This document shows, piece after piece, positions 7,355-14,979 of a stretch of DNA of 39,476 bases. This stretch comes from a virus. The notes under the pieces are model-generated. The model saw only the letters and a program-made list of their open reading frames with translations, was not told the origin of the DNA and did no database searches. Positions within the stretch are counted from its first letter, which is position 1, and each line of letters opens with the position of its first letter. Both the position numbers and the translations under genes were made by a program. The stretch spans positions 1 to 39,476 of IMG/VR virus record IMGVR_UViG_3300033388_005355; one strand, given 5' to 3'.

Positions 7355-7691
7355 ATTAAGAGATTATGTTTATCATCCTGAGTGGTCTGAAGAGCAAGAT
7401 GGTTTTTTATTAATACCTGCAAATGTAAGACGGATAATTGAAACTGCAAAAATATCAGATAATGATTACGCTAAAGACGAAAAGGGTGTTGAATATCTAT
7501 TGGCTTTTGATACAAGATATCCTCATAGAGATAATAAGTCAGTAAGGATAGATGATATATTTTTAAATGAAAAGGATGCTTATAAATATATTGCTGAAGA
7601 GATGAAAAAGAAGTTGAAAGTTTTGGAAGATAGAGTTCAAAGGTACAAAAAAGTATTAATAACGATTGATAAAAGTTCAAAAAGGGATTAA
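7338..7691 (+). CDS. Hypothetical protein with C-terminal coiled coil
   Basis: The GTG start has GGGAG 7 bases upstream. A mixed alpha/beta region (RDYVYHPEW, VEYLLAFDTRYP) is followed by a charged helix at about residues 82-110 (EEMKKKLKVLEDRVQRYKK). No family is recognised. It ends 2 bases before the terminase small subunit candidate. Confidence 0.65.
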   Translation: MAKEIKLRDYVYHPEWSEEQDGFLLIPANVRRIIETAKISDNDYAKDEKGVEYLLAFDTRYPHRDNKSVRIDDIFLNEKDAYKYIAEEMKKKLKVLEDRVQRYKKVLITIDKSSKRD

Positions 7692-7693
7692 AA

Positions 7694-8314
7694 ATGGCAA
7701 GACCGATCAAATTATGGAAAGATAAGGAACTTTACGAGGGGTTTTTGCACCTTTTAAATAGGGGGTATAGTATTAAGATGGCCTGTAGGAAGTTGAAGTT
7801 AGCTCACAGAACAATTTGCTATTATATTCAGTATGGAAAGGAGGCGGAGGAGAAAATAGCTAATGGTGAAAAGCTGAATAAGAAGGAAAGAGGATTCTAT
7901 GAGTTTCTGCATAAGGTAGAGGAGGCCAGGGCTAAGAATTATGAGAATTTGCATTGTGATATAATGAAAGGTACTAGAGATGATCCTGCTTTTGCGCTTA
8001 GAGTGGCTAGCATAAGGTTTCCAAAGGAATGGGGTGTGCCAAAGAAGGGAATTAGTGTTACTCAGAATAATGATAATAGTTCTGAGAGTACCGGTAATCC
8101 TAAGTATAACAATGAAACCGGAGAGACTATCCAGGATGCAGAGGTTGTAGAAGATAAGGTTCTGAGTCAGAAAGAGATGCAGGAGAAGTTGGTTGAGTTT
8201 GAAGGATTGAAATTGTTGGTGACTTCTAAGAGGTTGACGATGGATGAATTAAAGATTAAGGAAGCTGAAGGGATTGCTGAGATTGAGAAGAATAAGAAGG
8301 GAGGTGGGAAGTGA
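7694..8314 (+). CDS. Terminase small subunit-like DNA-binding protein
   Basis: An N-terminal helix-turn-helix (RGYSIKMACRKLKLAHRTIC, about residues 24-43) is followed by a helical core and by PAFALRVASIRFPKEWG. The latter matches the end of the core in many phage small terminases, where similar text reads A-x-x-LxRRFPxxWG. It would recognise the packaging start and deliver DNA to the GpA-type large subunit encoded at 13035. A low-complexity linker and a C-terminal coiled coil (residues about 155-200) follow. It is unusual that TerL is 4.7 kb away. Confidence 0.7.
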   Translation: MARPIKLWKDKELYEGFLHLLNRGYSIKMACRKLKLAHRTICYYIQYGKEAEEKIANGEKLNKKERGFYEFLHKVEEARAKNYENLHCDIMKGTRDDPAFALRVASIRFPKEWGVPKKGISVTQNNDNSSESTGNPKYNNETGETIQDAEVVEDKVLSQKEMQEKLVEFEGLKLLVTSKRLTMDELKIKEAEGIAEIEKNKKGGGK

Positions 8315-8508
8315 GTGATATATTTAAGAGAGGTCAGGTTGTTAGAGTTAAAGATAATCATGATGATGATTGGGAAGATGATATATTTGGGAACTTTGAT
8401 GGTGTTAACTCGAGTTATCCGTATAATTGTCTAAGGGAACAGTGGAGGTATTGTAGGTTGCCTTCTACGGAAGAGTATAAGAGATTAAGGGAGGGATATA
8501 ATGAATGA
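8311..8508 (+). CDS. Hypothetical protein, 65 aa, GTG start
   Basis: The GTG forms a GTGA overlap with the small-terminase stop and has GGAGGTGGG upstream. The protein starts with an SH3-like segment (RGQVVRVKDNHDDDWEDD) as in small KOW-type proteins. No function is assigned. Confidence 0.6.
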   Translation: MSDIFKRGQVVRVKDNHDDDWEDDIFGNFDGVNSSYPYNCLREQWRYCRLPSTEEYKRLREGYNE

Positions 8509-8899
8509 ATTTTTAATAGATATGCTGTTAAACAGGTTTAATATATTTTGTATTGGAATGTTATGTGGAATGGCTGCTTATATGCTACATCCTAGAGTAA
8601 AGATTATGCCTAAAGTTGAGAAGAGGGGTAGAAGGTGCCGGATATGTAGAAATAGAGTAGGGAGGGCTTGTAATAGAGATTGGAAGCCGGTAGAATTAGA
8701 AGGTACTTGTGAATATTTTAGATTAGGCTATATAGAGGTGAAAGGGAAGATGGAAAAGCCAAAGCTAAAAGAGATTACTCCTGGACAATCGATAATTGAA
8801 ATGATAAATGTAATGAGTTATAATCATAAGATGATGACTGATTATACAGAGTATCTTGAAGAAGAGAATAAAAGATTAAAGGAAAAGAGGAGCAAATAA
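8501..8899 (+). CDS. Membrane-anchored Cys-rich protein
   Basis: An N-terminal hydrophobic stretch (about residues 12-28, RFNIFCIGMLCGMAAYML) is followed by a basic cysteine cluster (RCRICRNRVGRACNR, then GTCEYF) that could bind zinc. A C-terminal charged helix (EYLEEENKRLKEKRSK) should form a coiled coil. Function unknown. ATGA and TAATG junctions link it to its neighbours. Confidence 0.6.
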   Translation: MNEFLIDMLLNRFNIFCIGMLCGMAAYMLHPRVKIMPKVEKRGRRCRICRNRVGRACNRDWKPVELEGTCEYFRLGYIEVKGKMEKPKLKEITPGQSIIEMINVMSYNHKMMTDYTEYLEEENKRLKEKRSK

Positions 8900-9168
8900 T
8901 GGCAAAAACGAGTGAAATGCAGAATTTCTATCATAGACTGATGGAACTAAAGGATGATGGGTATAATGTTGATATTGAGTTATCGCATAAGAATTGTGCT
9001 ATCTATACGATATCGAAAGAAAACGGTAATGCGAAATACCAGGATTGTGTTATTATGTACAATGGAGATGAAGATGAAGAGAATTCGCAACCTATTGATG
9101 ATATTGACTTTGAAGAGTTAATGGAAAGGTTGGAAGAGATTGTGAAAAAGATTGACAGTGTGTTATAA
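8899..9168 (+). CDS. Hypothetical acidic protein, 89 aa
   Basis: A helix, two strands and a strongly acidic stretch (NGDEDEENSQPIDDIDFEEL) end in a helix. No family is recognised. The start overlaps the preceding TAA, and the next gene begins immediately after the stop. Confidence 0.6.
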   Translation: MAKTSEMQNFYHRLMELKDDGYNVDIELSHKNCAIYTISKENGNAKYQDCVIMYNGDEDEENSQPIDDIDFEELMERLEEIVKKIDSVL

Positions 9169-9327
9169 ATGAAAAGTATATTAGGTTATATAGCATGGTT
9201 AGTAGGGGTTTTAATTCTAATAATAATTCTTACCCGGGCAACTAAGGGTTATTTCTATAGGATAACTCATGAAGATCTAGTCAAAGAGACTATTAGAGAG
9301 ATGGTTAAAGAGGGGGCTTTGAAGTGA
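9169..9327 (+). CDS. 52-residue single-pass membrane peptide
   Basis: The reading frame starts directly after the preceding stop and encodes one membrane helix (about residues 4-25, ILGYIAWLVGVLILIIILT) and an amphipathic cytoplasmic helix (HEDLVKETIREMVKEG). Its stop overlaps the next GTG. There is no strong SD of its own, so it would rely on coupled translation. Confidence 0.55.
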   Translation: MKSILGYIAWLVGVLILIIILTRATKGYFYRITHEDLVKETIREMVKEGALK

Positions 9328-9536
9328 ATGAATGGTTAATATCTTATATAGTTCGTGATACTACCGGTAAGACTGTATTTATAGGATCTTATGTAAAAGA
9401 ATCTTCAGGAATTTTTAAGGAAGATATGGAGTCTATGCAAGATGAAGCTTTAAATGATGTAAATTGTAAGAGTGCGGTTTTGTCTGAGTATTTAGGATGT
9501 GTAGCTGAGGTATTAGGGTTCAGTAAATTTAAATAA
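9324..9536 (+). CDS. Hypothetical protein, 70 aa, GTG start
   Basis: The only in-frame start is the GTG that overlaps the preceding TGA; AGAGGGGGC lies upstream. The sequence is alpha/beta (WLISYIVRDTTGKTVFIGS) and not recognised. It ends just before a strong promoter, so it probably closes a transcription unit. Confidence 0.55.
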   Translation: MNEWLISYIVRDTTGKTVFIGSYVKESSGIFKEDMESMQDEALNDVNCKSAVLSEYLGCVAEVLGFSKFK

Positions 9537-9543
9537 AAAGTTC

Positions 9544-9581
9544 TTGACATTTTGTAGTGTAATGTGTTATAATGTAGTCAA
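9544..9581 (+). promoter_or_regulatory. Sigma70-type promoter with three phased 10-bp repeats
   Basis: A perfect TTGACA (9544-9549) and a perfect TATAAT (9568-9573) are 18 bases apart. Three adjacent decamers with related text, TTGTAGTGTA, ATGTGTTATA and ATGTAGTCAA, run from 9552 to 9581 and cover the spacer and -10 box. The same arrangement occurs at 14922, and a two-decamer version at 18458, so they are likely operator repeats for a shared regulator. Confidence 0.85.
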
Positions 9582-9597
9582 CTTGTAGGAGAGAATT

Positions 9598-9936
9598 ATG
9601 GATAATGAAAAATTAAAGCATACACCGGCACCGTGGAAAGTGGTATTAAATAATCCTTGTACACTTCCACTGAGCCATACAATAAAGCAAGATGATAGTG
9701 TGGAGTGCCCTATTGCTAATCTATGGGTTGGTGGCGGTACAAGAGGGAAACCAAGACAGATTGCCAATGCCCGATTGATCTTGAAGGCACCGGAAATGCT
9801 GGAAGCTCTGATTAAGATATATGAGGCTCAAGTAAGTAGTAAAGCAACACTAGCAAATCTAAATGGTGCGATATCTCAAACAAAGTTGCTTATCGAAGAA
9901 GCTTCAGGAGTGAAGATAGAGGAGTTGATGAAATGA
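9598..9936 (+). CDS. Phage HTPxPW-family protein
   Basis: The 112-residue protein contains KHTPAPWKV at residues 7-15 and ANARLILKAPEMLEAL near the middle. These are the two hallmark segments of a widespread small phage protein family of unknown function. It is the first gene after a strong promoter and has TAGGAGAG as SD. Being promoter-proximal and under likely repressor control suggests early expression. Confidence 0.75.
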   Translation: MDNEKLKHTPAPWKVVLNNPCTLPLSHTIKQDDSVECPIANLWVGGGTRGKPRQIANARLILKAPEMLEALIKIYEAQVSSKATLANLNGAISQTKLLIEEASGVKIEELMK

Positions 9937-10103
9937 ACCGAGTAAGATCTAAGAGTAAGATGATAACAGCTATAATACTGTGGAAGGGGTACGGTCATAG
10001 AAGGAGTAAAAGAGAGGGTAGGGAGCAATTGAAAATACTATCAAAGAGTACTATAACAAATATGTTTAATGGCTCTGCTTCGATATATGGGAAGAAAAGA
10101 TGA
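9933..10103 (+). CDS. 56-residue basic protein
   Basis: The reading frame overlaps its neighbours by ATGA at both ends and has GGAG upstream. It is strongly basic (RVRSKSKMITA, GHRRSKREGREQ). The start SKSKMI-A resembles that of the mini reading frame at 16958, hinting at a short shared module. Function unknown. Confidence 0.5.
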   Translation: MNRVRSKSKMITAIILWKGYGHRRSKREGREQLKILSKSTITNMFNGSASIYGKKR

Positions 10104-11005
10104 AAATAGAAGGAATTACTATGGATTATTTATATAAAAGTTTTGAAGAGTATGCAGAGGGAATGTTAAGATGTAACTTAATGCCACATAATCATGTTGT
10201 AATAAAATCCTATAAAACTATTTGGGATATAGCAAGGTCTGAGAAGATAAAGGATCCTGTACCGCCTAAAGCAGAGTTGAAGCCTGGTAATAAGTGTGAG
10301 GAGAATGTGGGAATTCATAAAGATATACTTAATGGCTGGGAACCTTTAGAAGAAGTAGAAAAGAATAAAGTAATAGATGTAAATGTTCCTAAAGGTTACG
10401 AGTTAACAGGTGAATACCGGAAGCCAAAGAAGGGTGAATGGTATTTATCTTCGGATAGATTTAATAGGGTTAATCAAGTTAAACAAGCCACAGTTCAATT
10501 TAGCACTTATGGTCAGTTGATATTAAGAGAGAAAGAGCTAAGGTGCGTAAATTGTAAAATTAATGTATGGTGTCCAGGTTTTAAGCCTACAAATAAATGC
10601 GATTTAAACCAAGAGGAATATGCCATAGTTTTGAAAAATTTTGAGGAGAAAGTTTTGGAAAAGAATACAAGTGATAAATATATAAAGTTGACTGATTGGA
10701 ATGAGGTAGCAATCAAAAAAGAGTATGGTGAATGTTATTATAAGCTTAATGGTGGAGAGAAAATTGAAAAGTCCGAAAATGGTGATTCGATGGATTTAAC
10801 TATGGAATATTACAAGCTCAATCCTGATTACTGTGAATTTAAAGATGATGAACTGGTTGCCGGTAGATTTGGAGATTATGAGTCAGGCAGAGTAAAGTAT
10901 GGTTTATTTAAAGATGTTAAGAATAACACTCATTTCATGGATATTCGTAAAATTACCGAAGCTGAGTGGAAAGTGTTGAGGGGTGAAGCAGATGAAGAAG
11001 GGTGA
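10100..11005 (+). CDS. Hypothetical protein, 301 aa, with Cys cluster
   Basis: The middle contains PKGYELTGEYRKPKKGEWYL, a segment of a kind found in several phage accessory proteins. A possible zinc cluster follows (RCVNCKINVWCPGF, NKCDL). The C-terminal half is strand-rich with many Tyr and Asp. No biochemical role can be given. ATGA at the start and a 14-base overlap at the end keep it in the operon started by the 9544 promoter. Confidence 0.65.
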   Translation: MKIEGITMDYLYKSFEEYAEGMLRCNLMPHNHVVIKSYKTIWDIARSEKIKDPVPPKAELKPGNKCEENVGIHKDILNGWEPLEEVEKNKVIDVNVPKGYELTGEYRKPKKGEWYLSSDRFNRVNQVKQATVQFSTYGQLILREKELRCVNCKINVWCPGFKPTNKCDLNQEEYAIVLKNFEEKVLEKNTSDKYIKLTDWNEVAIKKEYGECYYKLNGGEKIEKSENGDSMDLTMEYYKLNPDYCEFKDDELVAGRFGDYESGRVKYGLFKDVKNNTHFMDIRKITEAEWKVLRGEADEEG

Positions 11006-11159
11006 GTATAAATGCGCTGTATGTAAAGTAGTGTTTAAAGGAGATAGGAGTGATGAAGAGGCGATAGAGGAATCTAAAGAGCTCTTTGGCAATGTACCGA
11101 TGGAAGAGTTAGAAGTGGTATGTGGCGATTGTTTTAAAAAGATGGGGTTGGATAAATGA
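10992..11159 (+). CDS. 55-residue zinc-finger small phage protein
   Basis: The short protein has KCAVCKVVF at its start and VCGDCFKKM at its end, with ELFG in a helical middle. This CxxC, helix, FG, CxxC order is a recurrent pattern in small phage proteins of unknown function. The start lies inside the preceding gene; the GGGTGAAG upstream can act as SD. The stop overlaps the next ATG. Confidence 0.65.
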   Translation: MKKGEYKCAVCKVVFKGDRSDEEAIEESKELFGNVPMEELEVVCGDCFKKMGLDK

Positions 11160-11383
11160 ACGTACCGATATTACTAGTTTTAAAATATTTAGCGTTATGG
11201 ATGGTCTGTTATTATGTTCCATGGCTTATATGGAGATTTATAATACATCCTGAATATAGATGGCACCAAAGAGGTAATATTTGTTATGATGAAAGGAGGG
11301 CTGTATCTTTGGGTATAGGTGCTGTTATCTTTGTTATAACTTTGTTAATAGCGTATGACATTCTTACGTTTAGTTGGAAATAG
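11156..11383 (+). CDS. Two-helix membrane protein
   Basis: Two hydrophobic stretches (about residues 4-26 and 51-70) are separated by a basic, tryptophan-containing loop (HPEYRWHQRGNICYDERR). It should sit in the inner membrane. It is not next to lysis genes, so a holin role is only a possibility. Coupled to the zinc-finger gene by ATGA. Confidence 0.65.
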   Translation: MNVPILLVLKYLALWMVCYYVPWLIWRFIIHPEYRWHQRGNICYDERRAVSLGIGAVIFVITLLIAYDILTFSWK

Positions 11384-11400
11384 GTTAAGAGAGGTAAAAA

Positions 11401-11742
11401 ATGAGCAAATTCAAAGTAGGTGATGAAGTAAGGGCTAAGAGGGATCTATTGCCTTGTAGTGATGTTAGAGGGTTTAAGAAAGGTGAAACAGATGTAATAA
11501 CCTCAATGAATGAATTCTATTTAAGGTTTAAAGGTAGTGAAACGGGAATAGCTGAAGATGAATTTACGTTGGTAGAGAAAGAGAAAAGTGTGTTAATACC
11601 GGTAGAATTGGTGAAGAAAGCAATGGGGTTAATTTATAATGGTTGGAGAGAATACAGAGAAAGTGGATGGGTGTTAGAAAAGGATCATTCAGGTGCTAGA
11701 GAAACAATTGATAAGCTTGAAGTATTGTTGAGGGGGAAGTAA
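11401..11742 (+). CDS. Small protein with KOW/SH3-like N-terminus
   Basis: Residues 3-60 (FKVGDEVRAKRDLLP, GFKKGETDVITSM, YLRFKGSETGIAEDEF) look like a small SH3-type barrel as in KOW-like phage proteins. A C-terminal helical region follows with tryptophans. Function is unknown. SD is AGAGGT, 6 bases from the ATG. Confidence 0.65.
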   Translation: MSKFKVGDEVRAKRDLLPCSDVRGFKKGETDVITSMNEFYLRFKGSETGIAEDEFTLVEKEKSVLIPVELVKKAMGLIYNGWREYRESGWVLEKDHSGARETIDKLEVLLRGK

Positions 11743-11743
11743 A

Positions 11744-11917
11744 GTGGAAAATTTAACAAGAATGGAATGGTTTAACTTAATAGCAGGGGTGCCGATAATG
11801 TTTTGGCAAATAGAATACATTATGAAACGTAGGTGGATTGGTTGGCTGATTGTTATAACGTTGCCTGGGTGGATAATAGCGTTAGTTAAGTTTCTTAAAT
11901 TTAATGGTTGGTTGTAG
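11744..11917 (+). CDS. 57-residue membrane protein, GTG start
   Basis: The GTG follows AGGGGGAAG at good distance, directly after the preceding stop. The peptide has two hydrophobic segments rich in Trp and Ile (FNLIAGVPIMFW and WIGWLIVITLPGWIIALV) around a KRR turn, so it probably forms a membrane hairpin. Function unknown. Confidence 0.6.
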   Translation: MENLTRMEWFNLIAGVPIMFWQIEYIMKRRWIGWLIVITLPGWIIALVKFLKFNGWL

Positions 11918-11926
11918 GGGTAAGTA

Positions 11927-12628
11927 ATGGGAACGAAGGATGAAATGTACATAGAGGAATTGGAAGAAGAAAATAAAAAACTCAGAGAAGCTATAATAGA
12001 CATGTATGCTAATCAAATGGATGATCCTATGGATAGGCCGGAAGGGTATAGTGTAGATGAATTGGTTGATATCTGTAAGCAATCGGGAAAAGTTTTGACG
12101 ATGGGGTATATGCAAGAGTTGAAGGCTGAGATTGTAAGGTTGAAAGCTGGGAATGAAGATTATAAATTGCCTCTGATAGAAGTAGATGCAAATGAACCGC
12201 TTATTATATTTTATAAAGATAAGGTGTCTTTAGAAGAAGTTAATAGCAATAAGAAGGATTATCTGATGTCGGGAATATTGGCAAAAGAATCTGATATAGG
12301 GTTGAATATGAAATCTTCAGAGTCTGAAGTAAATCAGGTTTTTCAAGAAAGAAATATTCCAATAGATGCTCATTTATCTGTATGGATATATCCGAAATCA
12401 ATGAGTTATGAAGAGGCAGAGAAAGCGGTTATAGAGATATTGAAAGATTTTAATTATGCAGGTAGAACGTATACTACTTATTCATTGCATAGAAGAGTAA
12501 ATTTCTTGGTGAAGTTGAAAGAAGAGAAAAGCTGTGATAATTGTGCTGTAGAAAGGTTTAGAGCAAATTGTTCTGCTTCAATGTGTGATGGTGAGAATAT
12601 GAATGGTTGGGTTAAGAAGGAGAAATGA
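11927..12628 (+). CDS. Coiled-coil protein with C-terminal Cys cluster
   Basis: The 233-residue protein opens with a heptad helix (YIEELEEENKKLREAIID), followed by an alpha/beta core and a C-terminal cluster CDNCAVERFRANC plus MCDG that could bind zinc. The tail NGWVKK resembles the ends of other small phage proteins with Cys clusters. No function is assigned. SD GGGGTAAG precedes the start. Confidence 0.65.
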   Translation: MGTKDEMYIEELEEENKKLREAIIDMYANQMDDPMDRPEGYSVDELVDICKQSGKVLTMGYMQELKAEIVRLKAGNEDYKLPLIEVDANEPLIIFYKDKVSLEEVNSNKKDYLMSGILAKESDIGLNMKSSESEVNQVFQERNIPIDAHLSVWIYPKSMSYEEAEKAVIEILKDFNYAGRTYTTYSLHRRVNFLVKLKEEKSCDNCAVERFRANCSASMCDGENMNGWVKKEK

Positions 12629-12664
12629 TGGCTTAATAAGCAAATCTATTATAAGGAGAAAACA

Positions 12665-12793
12665 ATGGAAGAGTTAAAAACAACTCTCGTTACCAAAATT
12701 GGTGAGCAATTGAAAACGGATAAAATTAATATCCAATTTTTAGATGTGCTTAATCGATTACTTGGTACGGTTGATAATTGCTTACGAAAATAA
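12665..12793 (+). CDS. 42-residue hypothetical protein
   Basis: A perfect AAGGAG lies 6-7 bases before the ATG. The peptide is a simple amphipathic helix-rich chain (TLVTKIGEQLKTDKINIQF) of unknown function. It is flanked by a 10-bp direct repeat (TAATAAGCAA at 12634 and 12791), and its end lies in a stem-loop. Confidence 0.55.
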   Translation: MEELKTTLVTKIGEQLKTDKINIQFLDVLNRLLGTVDNCLRK

Positions 12794-12848
12794 TAAGCAA
12801 TTTAGAAAAGCGGATATGAGAGAAGTTGTGTTAAATTTCTCATATCCG
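12776..12848 (+). terminator. Two tandem stem-loops before the large terminase gene
   Basis: The first stem is AATTGCTTA with TAAGCAATT (12776-12802, 9-base loop); the second is CGGATATGAGA with TCTCATATCCG (12811-12848, 11-bp perfect stem, 16-base loop). Neither is followed by a clear U-run, so a role in termination, RNA processing or attenuation upstream of the terminase is possible but not settled. Confidence 0.5.
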
Positions 12849-12914
12849 TAAAGTAACTGAAATAAAAAACGTTTTATGCAATAATCTTTGGGAGAGGGTT
12901 TACAATTGGATTAG

Positions 12915-13034
12915 CAATATGAAGAAAAAGATTATGACAAAAGGATCCATGAGGATTTATTAAATTACGGTAAAAATTATTGTAACAAACTGTATTGGGG
13001 TTTAAAGTATCATAAGAATACCCGTGGTCAAAGA
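12915..13034 (+). other. Open, coding-like extension upstream of TerL
   Basis: In the TerL frame 40 codons read YDKRIHEDLLNYGKNYCNKL and onward to the annotated Met without ATG, GTG or TTG. Just upstream, a strong SD (GGGAGAGGG, 12890-12898) is followed at 7 bases by TTG-GAT-TAG in the same frame. An ATG at 12919 is one frame off and would join the TerL frame if the A5 run at 12925-12929 had one more A. Either an amber codon, a frameshift or a base error seems to hide the real start. Confidence 0.5.
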
Positions 13035-14666
13035 ATGAACTATGGGAAGTTACCGTTTCAGGTAGAAATTTATAAAGCATTACAAGAAAATAGAGAGGTA
13101 GCTGTTTTGAAGTCGGTTCAGAACGGTATATCAGAAACATTTATAGTTAGCCATCTTGAAGAAGCTTATAATGGGTTGACTATTCTTTATGTTCTGCCAA
13201 AAACTCAAACAAGAAACACATTCGTTCAGAACAGAGTAAACAAAGTTATCAAACAAATTCCGTTTTACCAACAACAGATTAAGAACGCTCCAACAAGTGC
13301 TGATAGTGTTGTTTTGAAGTTTTTTGGTAATAAGGGTGGGGTAATGAAGTATGTAGACAGTAATAGTGCTTCTAACTTCGTTGAATTACCTGCTGATGCT
13401 CTTTATATCGATGAAGAGGATATGTGTAACCAAAAGAACCTTGCAATGGCTCCTGATAGGCTGGAGAGCTCAGAATACAAGTATATTAGAAGGGTTGGGA
13501 ATCCATCGATAGAAGGATTTGGAATAGATATAGCATTTAAGGCTGGAAGTCAGAATTGGTGGAATAATAGATGTGAACACTGTGGTAAATATCAAATATT
13601 GGATTGGTATGAAAATGTAGTTAGAGAGATAGATAAAGGTGTGTTTGATTTGCTGGATATGAGATATGATTTATATAATTTAGCAGATGAACCAGGAAGT
13701 GTAAATATTTATTGCAAACACTGCCATAAGCCTATGGATCGATTAAGTACCGATGCTCAATGGGTAGAGAAGTATAAAAGAGAGAAAGAGAGTTTTCAGA
13801 TATCGAAATTGTTTACACCGTTTACCAGTATAAGAGAATTATCTACAAAATTTGCCAAAGCTACAGAGAACGCTACAGAGCTTCAGATATTCCATAATTC
13901 GGATCTAGGATTACCGTACAGTGCTTCAGGAGCAAAGGTAACCTGGGATATGATAAATAGTTCTAGAGTAAATCAATACTTTTGTCCTGAGATTAATCTT
14001 GATGGATTGGTATGGGCTGGTGTTGATGTTGGTAGCATGAATAATATAGTTGTTAGAAAAATGGTGAATGGGAAAAAGAGAGCTTTATATATCGGTACCT
14101 CAAGAGATGAAGGTGAGATAATAAGAGTGATAAGGGATTATGGAGTAAAATGCTTAGTAATTGACTCATTGCCTGAGACACGGATGGTTGAGAGATTAAA
14201 AAATGAATGTGATATAATTTATAGTTGTACGTTTTCTCAGGTTGTACAGCCTTCGGTAGATAAGAAAAAGAAGAAGGTGAGTGTAAAAAGAACTGCTATG
14301 TTAGATAGGATAGTTGAAACATTTGCCAAAGATGAATACGAGAATCCAATAAATATTAAAGATGTAAAAGATTATTATGATCAAATGTGTAGTAGTACTA
14401 GAATATTAGATAAAGAAAGGAATCCACCTGATTATGTATGGAGAGAAGTAGGAGCTGATCACTATTTTCTAACTGAAGGGTATGCTGAGATAGCTTTAGA
14501 GATAGCTAGAAGCAAGATAGATTTCAGTTATTTAGATGATATTGTGAGCCCGGAAGTAAAAGATGAAGGTCAACCTATGCATGAATTAGCAAAGAAAACG
14601 GATGATTCTGCAGGGGTGCTTAACAAAATATTCAATCGGAACATGTTTGGTGGCCGGGGTGACTGA
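13035..14666 (+). CDS. terL: Terminase large subunit, GpA type
   Basis: The 543-residue motor protein pumps DNA into proheads and cuts concatemers. KSVQNGISE (residues 26-34) matches the GpA-type Walker A region and ALYIDEED (D126, E127) is Walker B. A zinc-binding insert is visible (CEHCGKY ... YCKHCHKP). The RNase H-fold nuclease has acidic residues in GVDVG (D331), VIDS (D377) and GADHYF (D475). NSDLGLPY corresponds to the conserved NTxLGEPW-like segment of GpA proteins. The first ATG in frame is at 13035, but no SD is near it and the frame is open and protein-like upstream to 12915. The true N-terminus is therefore probably about 40 residues longer or is disrupted. Confidence 0.92.
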   Translation: MNYGKLPFQVEIYKALQENREVAVLKSVQNGISETFIVSHLEEAYNGLTILYVLPKTQTRNTFVQNRVNKVIKQIPFYQQQIKNAPTSADSVVLKFFGNKGGVMKYVDSNSASNFVELPADALYIDEEDMCNQKNLAMAPDRLESSEYKYIRRVGNPSIEGFGIDIAFKAGSQNWWNNRCEHCGKYQILDWYENVVREIDKGVFDLLDMRYDLYNLADEPGSVNIYCKHCHKPMDRLSTDAQWVEKYKREKESFQISKLFTPFTSIRELSTKFAKATENATELQIFHNSDLGLPYSASGAKVTWDMINSSRVNQYFCPEINLDGLVWAGVDVGSMNNIVVRKMVNGKKRALYIGTSRDEGEIIRVIRDYGVKCLVIDSLPETRMVERLKNECDIIYSCTFSQVVQPSVDKKKKKVSVKRTAMLDRIVETFAKDEYENPINIKDVKDYYDQMCSSTRILDKERNPPDYVWREVGADHYFLTEGYAEIALEIARSKIDFSYLDDIVSPEVKDEGQPMHELAKKTDDSAGVLNKIFNRNMFGGRGD

Positions 14667-14913
14667 AATACAATTAATCGCTAGTGTTGTGATAGCGATA
14701 ATGAAAGAATTAACCGTTATTAATCCTTATGATAAATTTGGAAATGATCGTGTAGAAGTGGATTATTTTGTTGAGGATGGAGTCTTTAAGATAATTTTTT
14801 TCGATGAAAACAATGATTTTGATGAAGAGTGGTTGGATAGAGTTGCAATGACATTCGTTAATACGATAGTTCCTAAAGGTTTCAAATTACAAGTAGCACT
14901 AATGAAAAAATAA
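14659..14913 (+). CDS. Hypothetical protein after TerL
   Basis: The GTG at 14659 makes a GTGA overlap with the TerL stop and has GGTGG upstream; an alternative ATG at 14701 lacks an SD. The first 14 residues are hydrophobic, and the rest is acidic alpha/beta (VDYFVEDGVFKIIFFDENND). No family is recognised. It ends 8 bases before a promoter, so it likely closes the TerL unit. Confidence 0.55.
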   Translation: MTEIQLIASVVIAIMKELTVINPYDKFGNDRVEVDYFVEDGVFKIIFFDENNDFDEEWLDRVAMTFVNTIVPKGFKLQVALMKK

Positions 14914-14921
14914 AAAAGTAG

Positions 14922-14958
14922 TTGACATTTGTAGTAAGTTGTATTATAATGTAGTCAA
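14922..14958 (+). promoter_or_regulatory. Sigma70-type promoter with three phased 10-bp repeats
   Basis: TTGACA (14922-14927) and TATAAT (14945-14950) are 17 bases apart. Three consecutive decamers, TTGTAGTAAG, TTGTATTATA and ATGTAGTCAA, fill 14929-14958. The last decamer is identical to that of the 9544 promoter. The repeat phase of one helical turn fits side-by-side binding of a repressor over the -10 region. Confidence 0.85.
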
Positions 14959-14979
14959 GTTAAGTAAAGGGGCTAGGTT

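Noticed and set aside
9153-9170. TTGACA followed by TATAAA at the end of the 8899 gene
   Set aside because: The two boxes are only about 7 bases apart, too close for a sigma70 promoter.
11689-12115. Two minus-strand frames around 11.7-12.1 kb
   Set aside because: They overlap well-supported + strand genes, have no SD and show shadow composition.
3449-12914. Genome-wide recoding of TGA or TAG
   Set aside because: Two in-frame stops looked suggestive, but many genes end in TGA or TAG at tight overlapping junctions with good downstream starts, so both codons act as stops.
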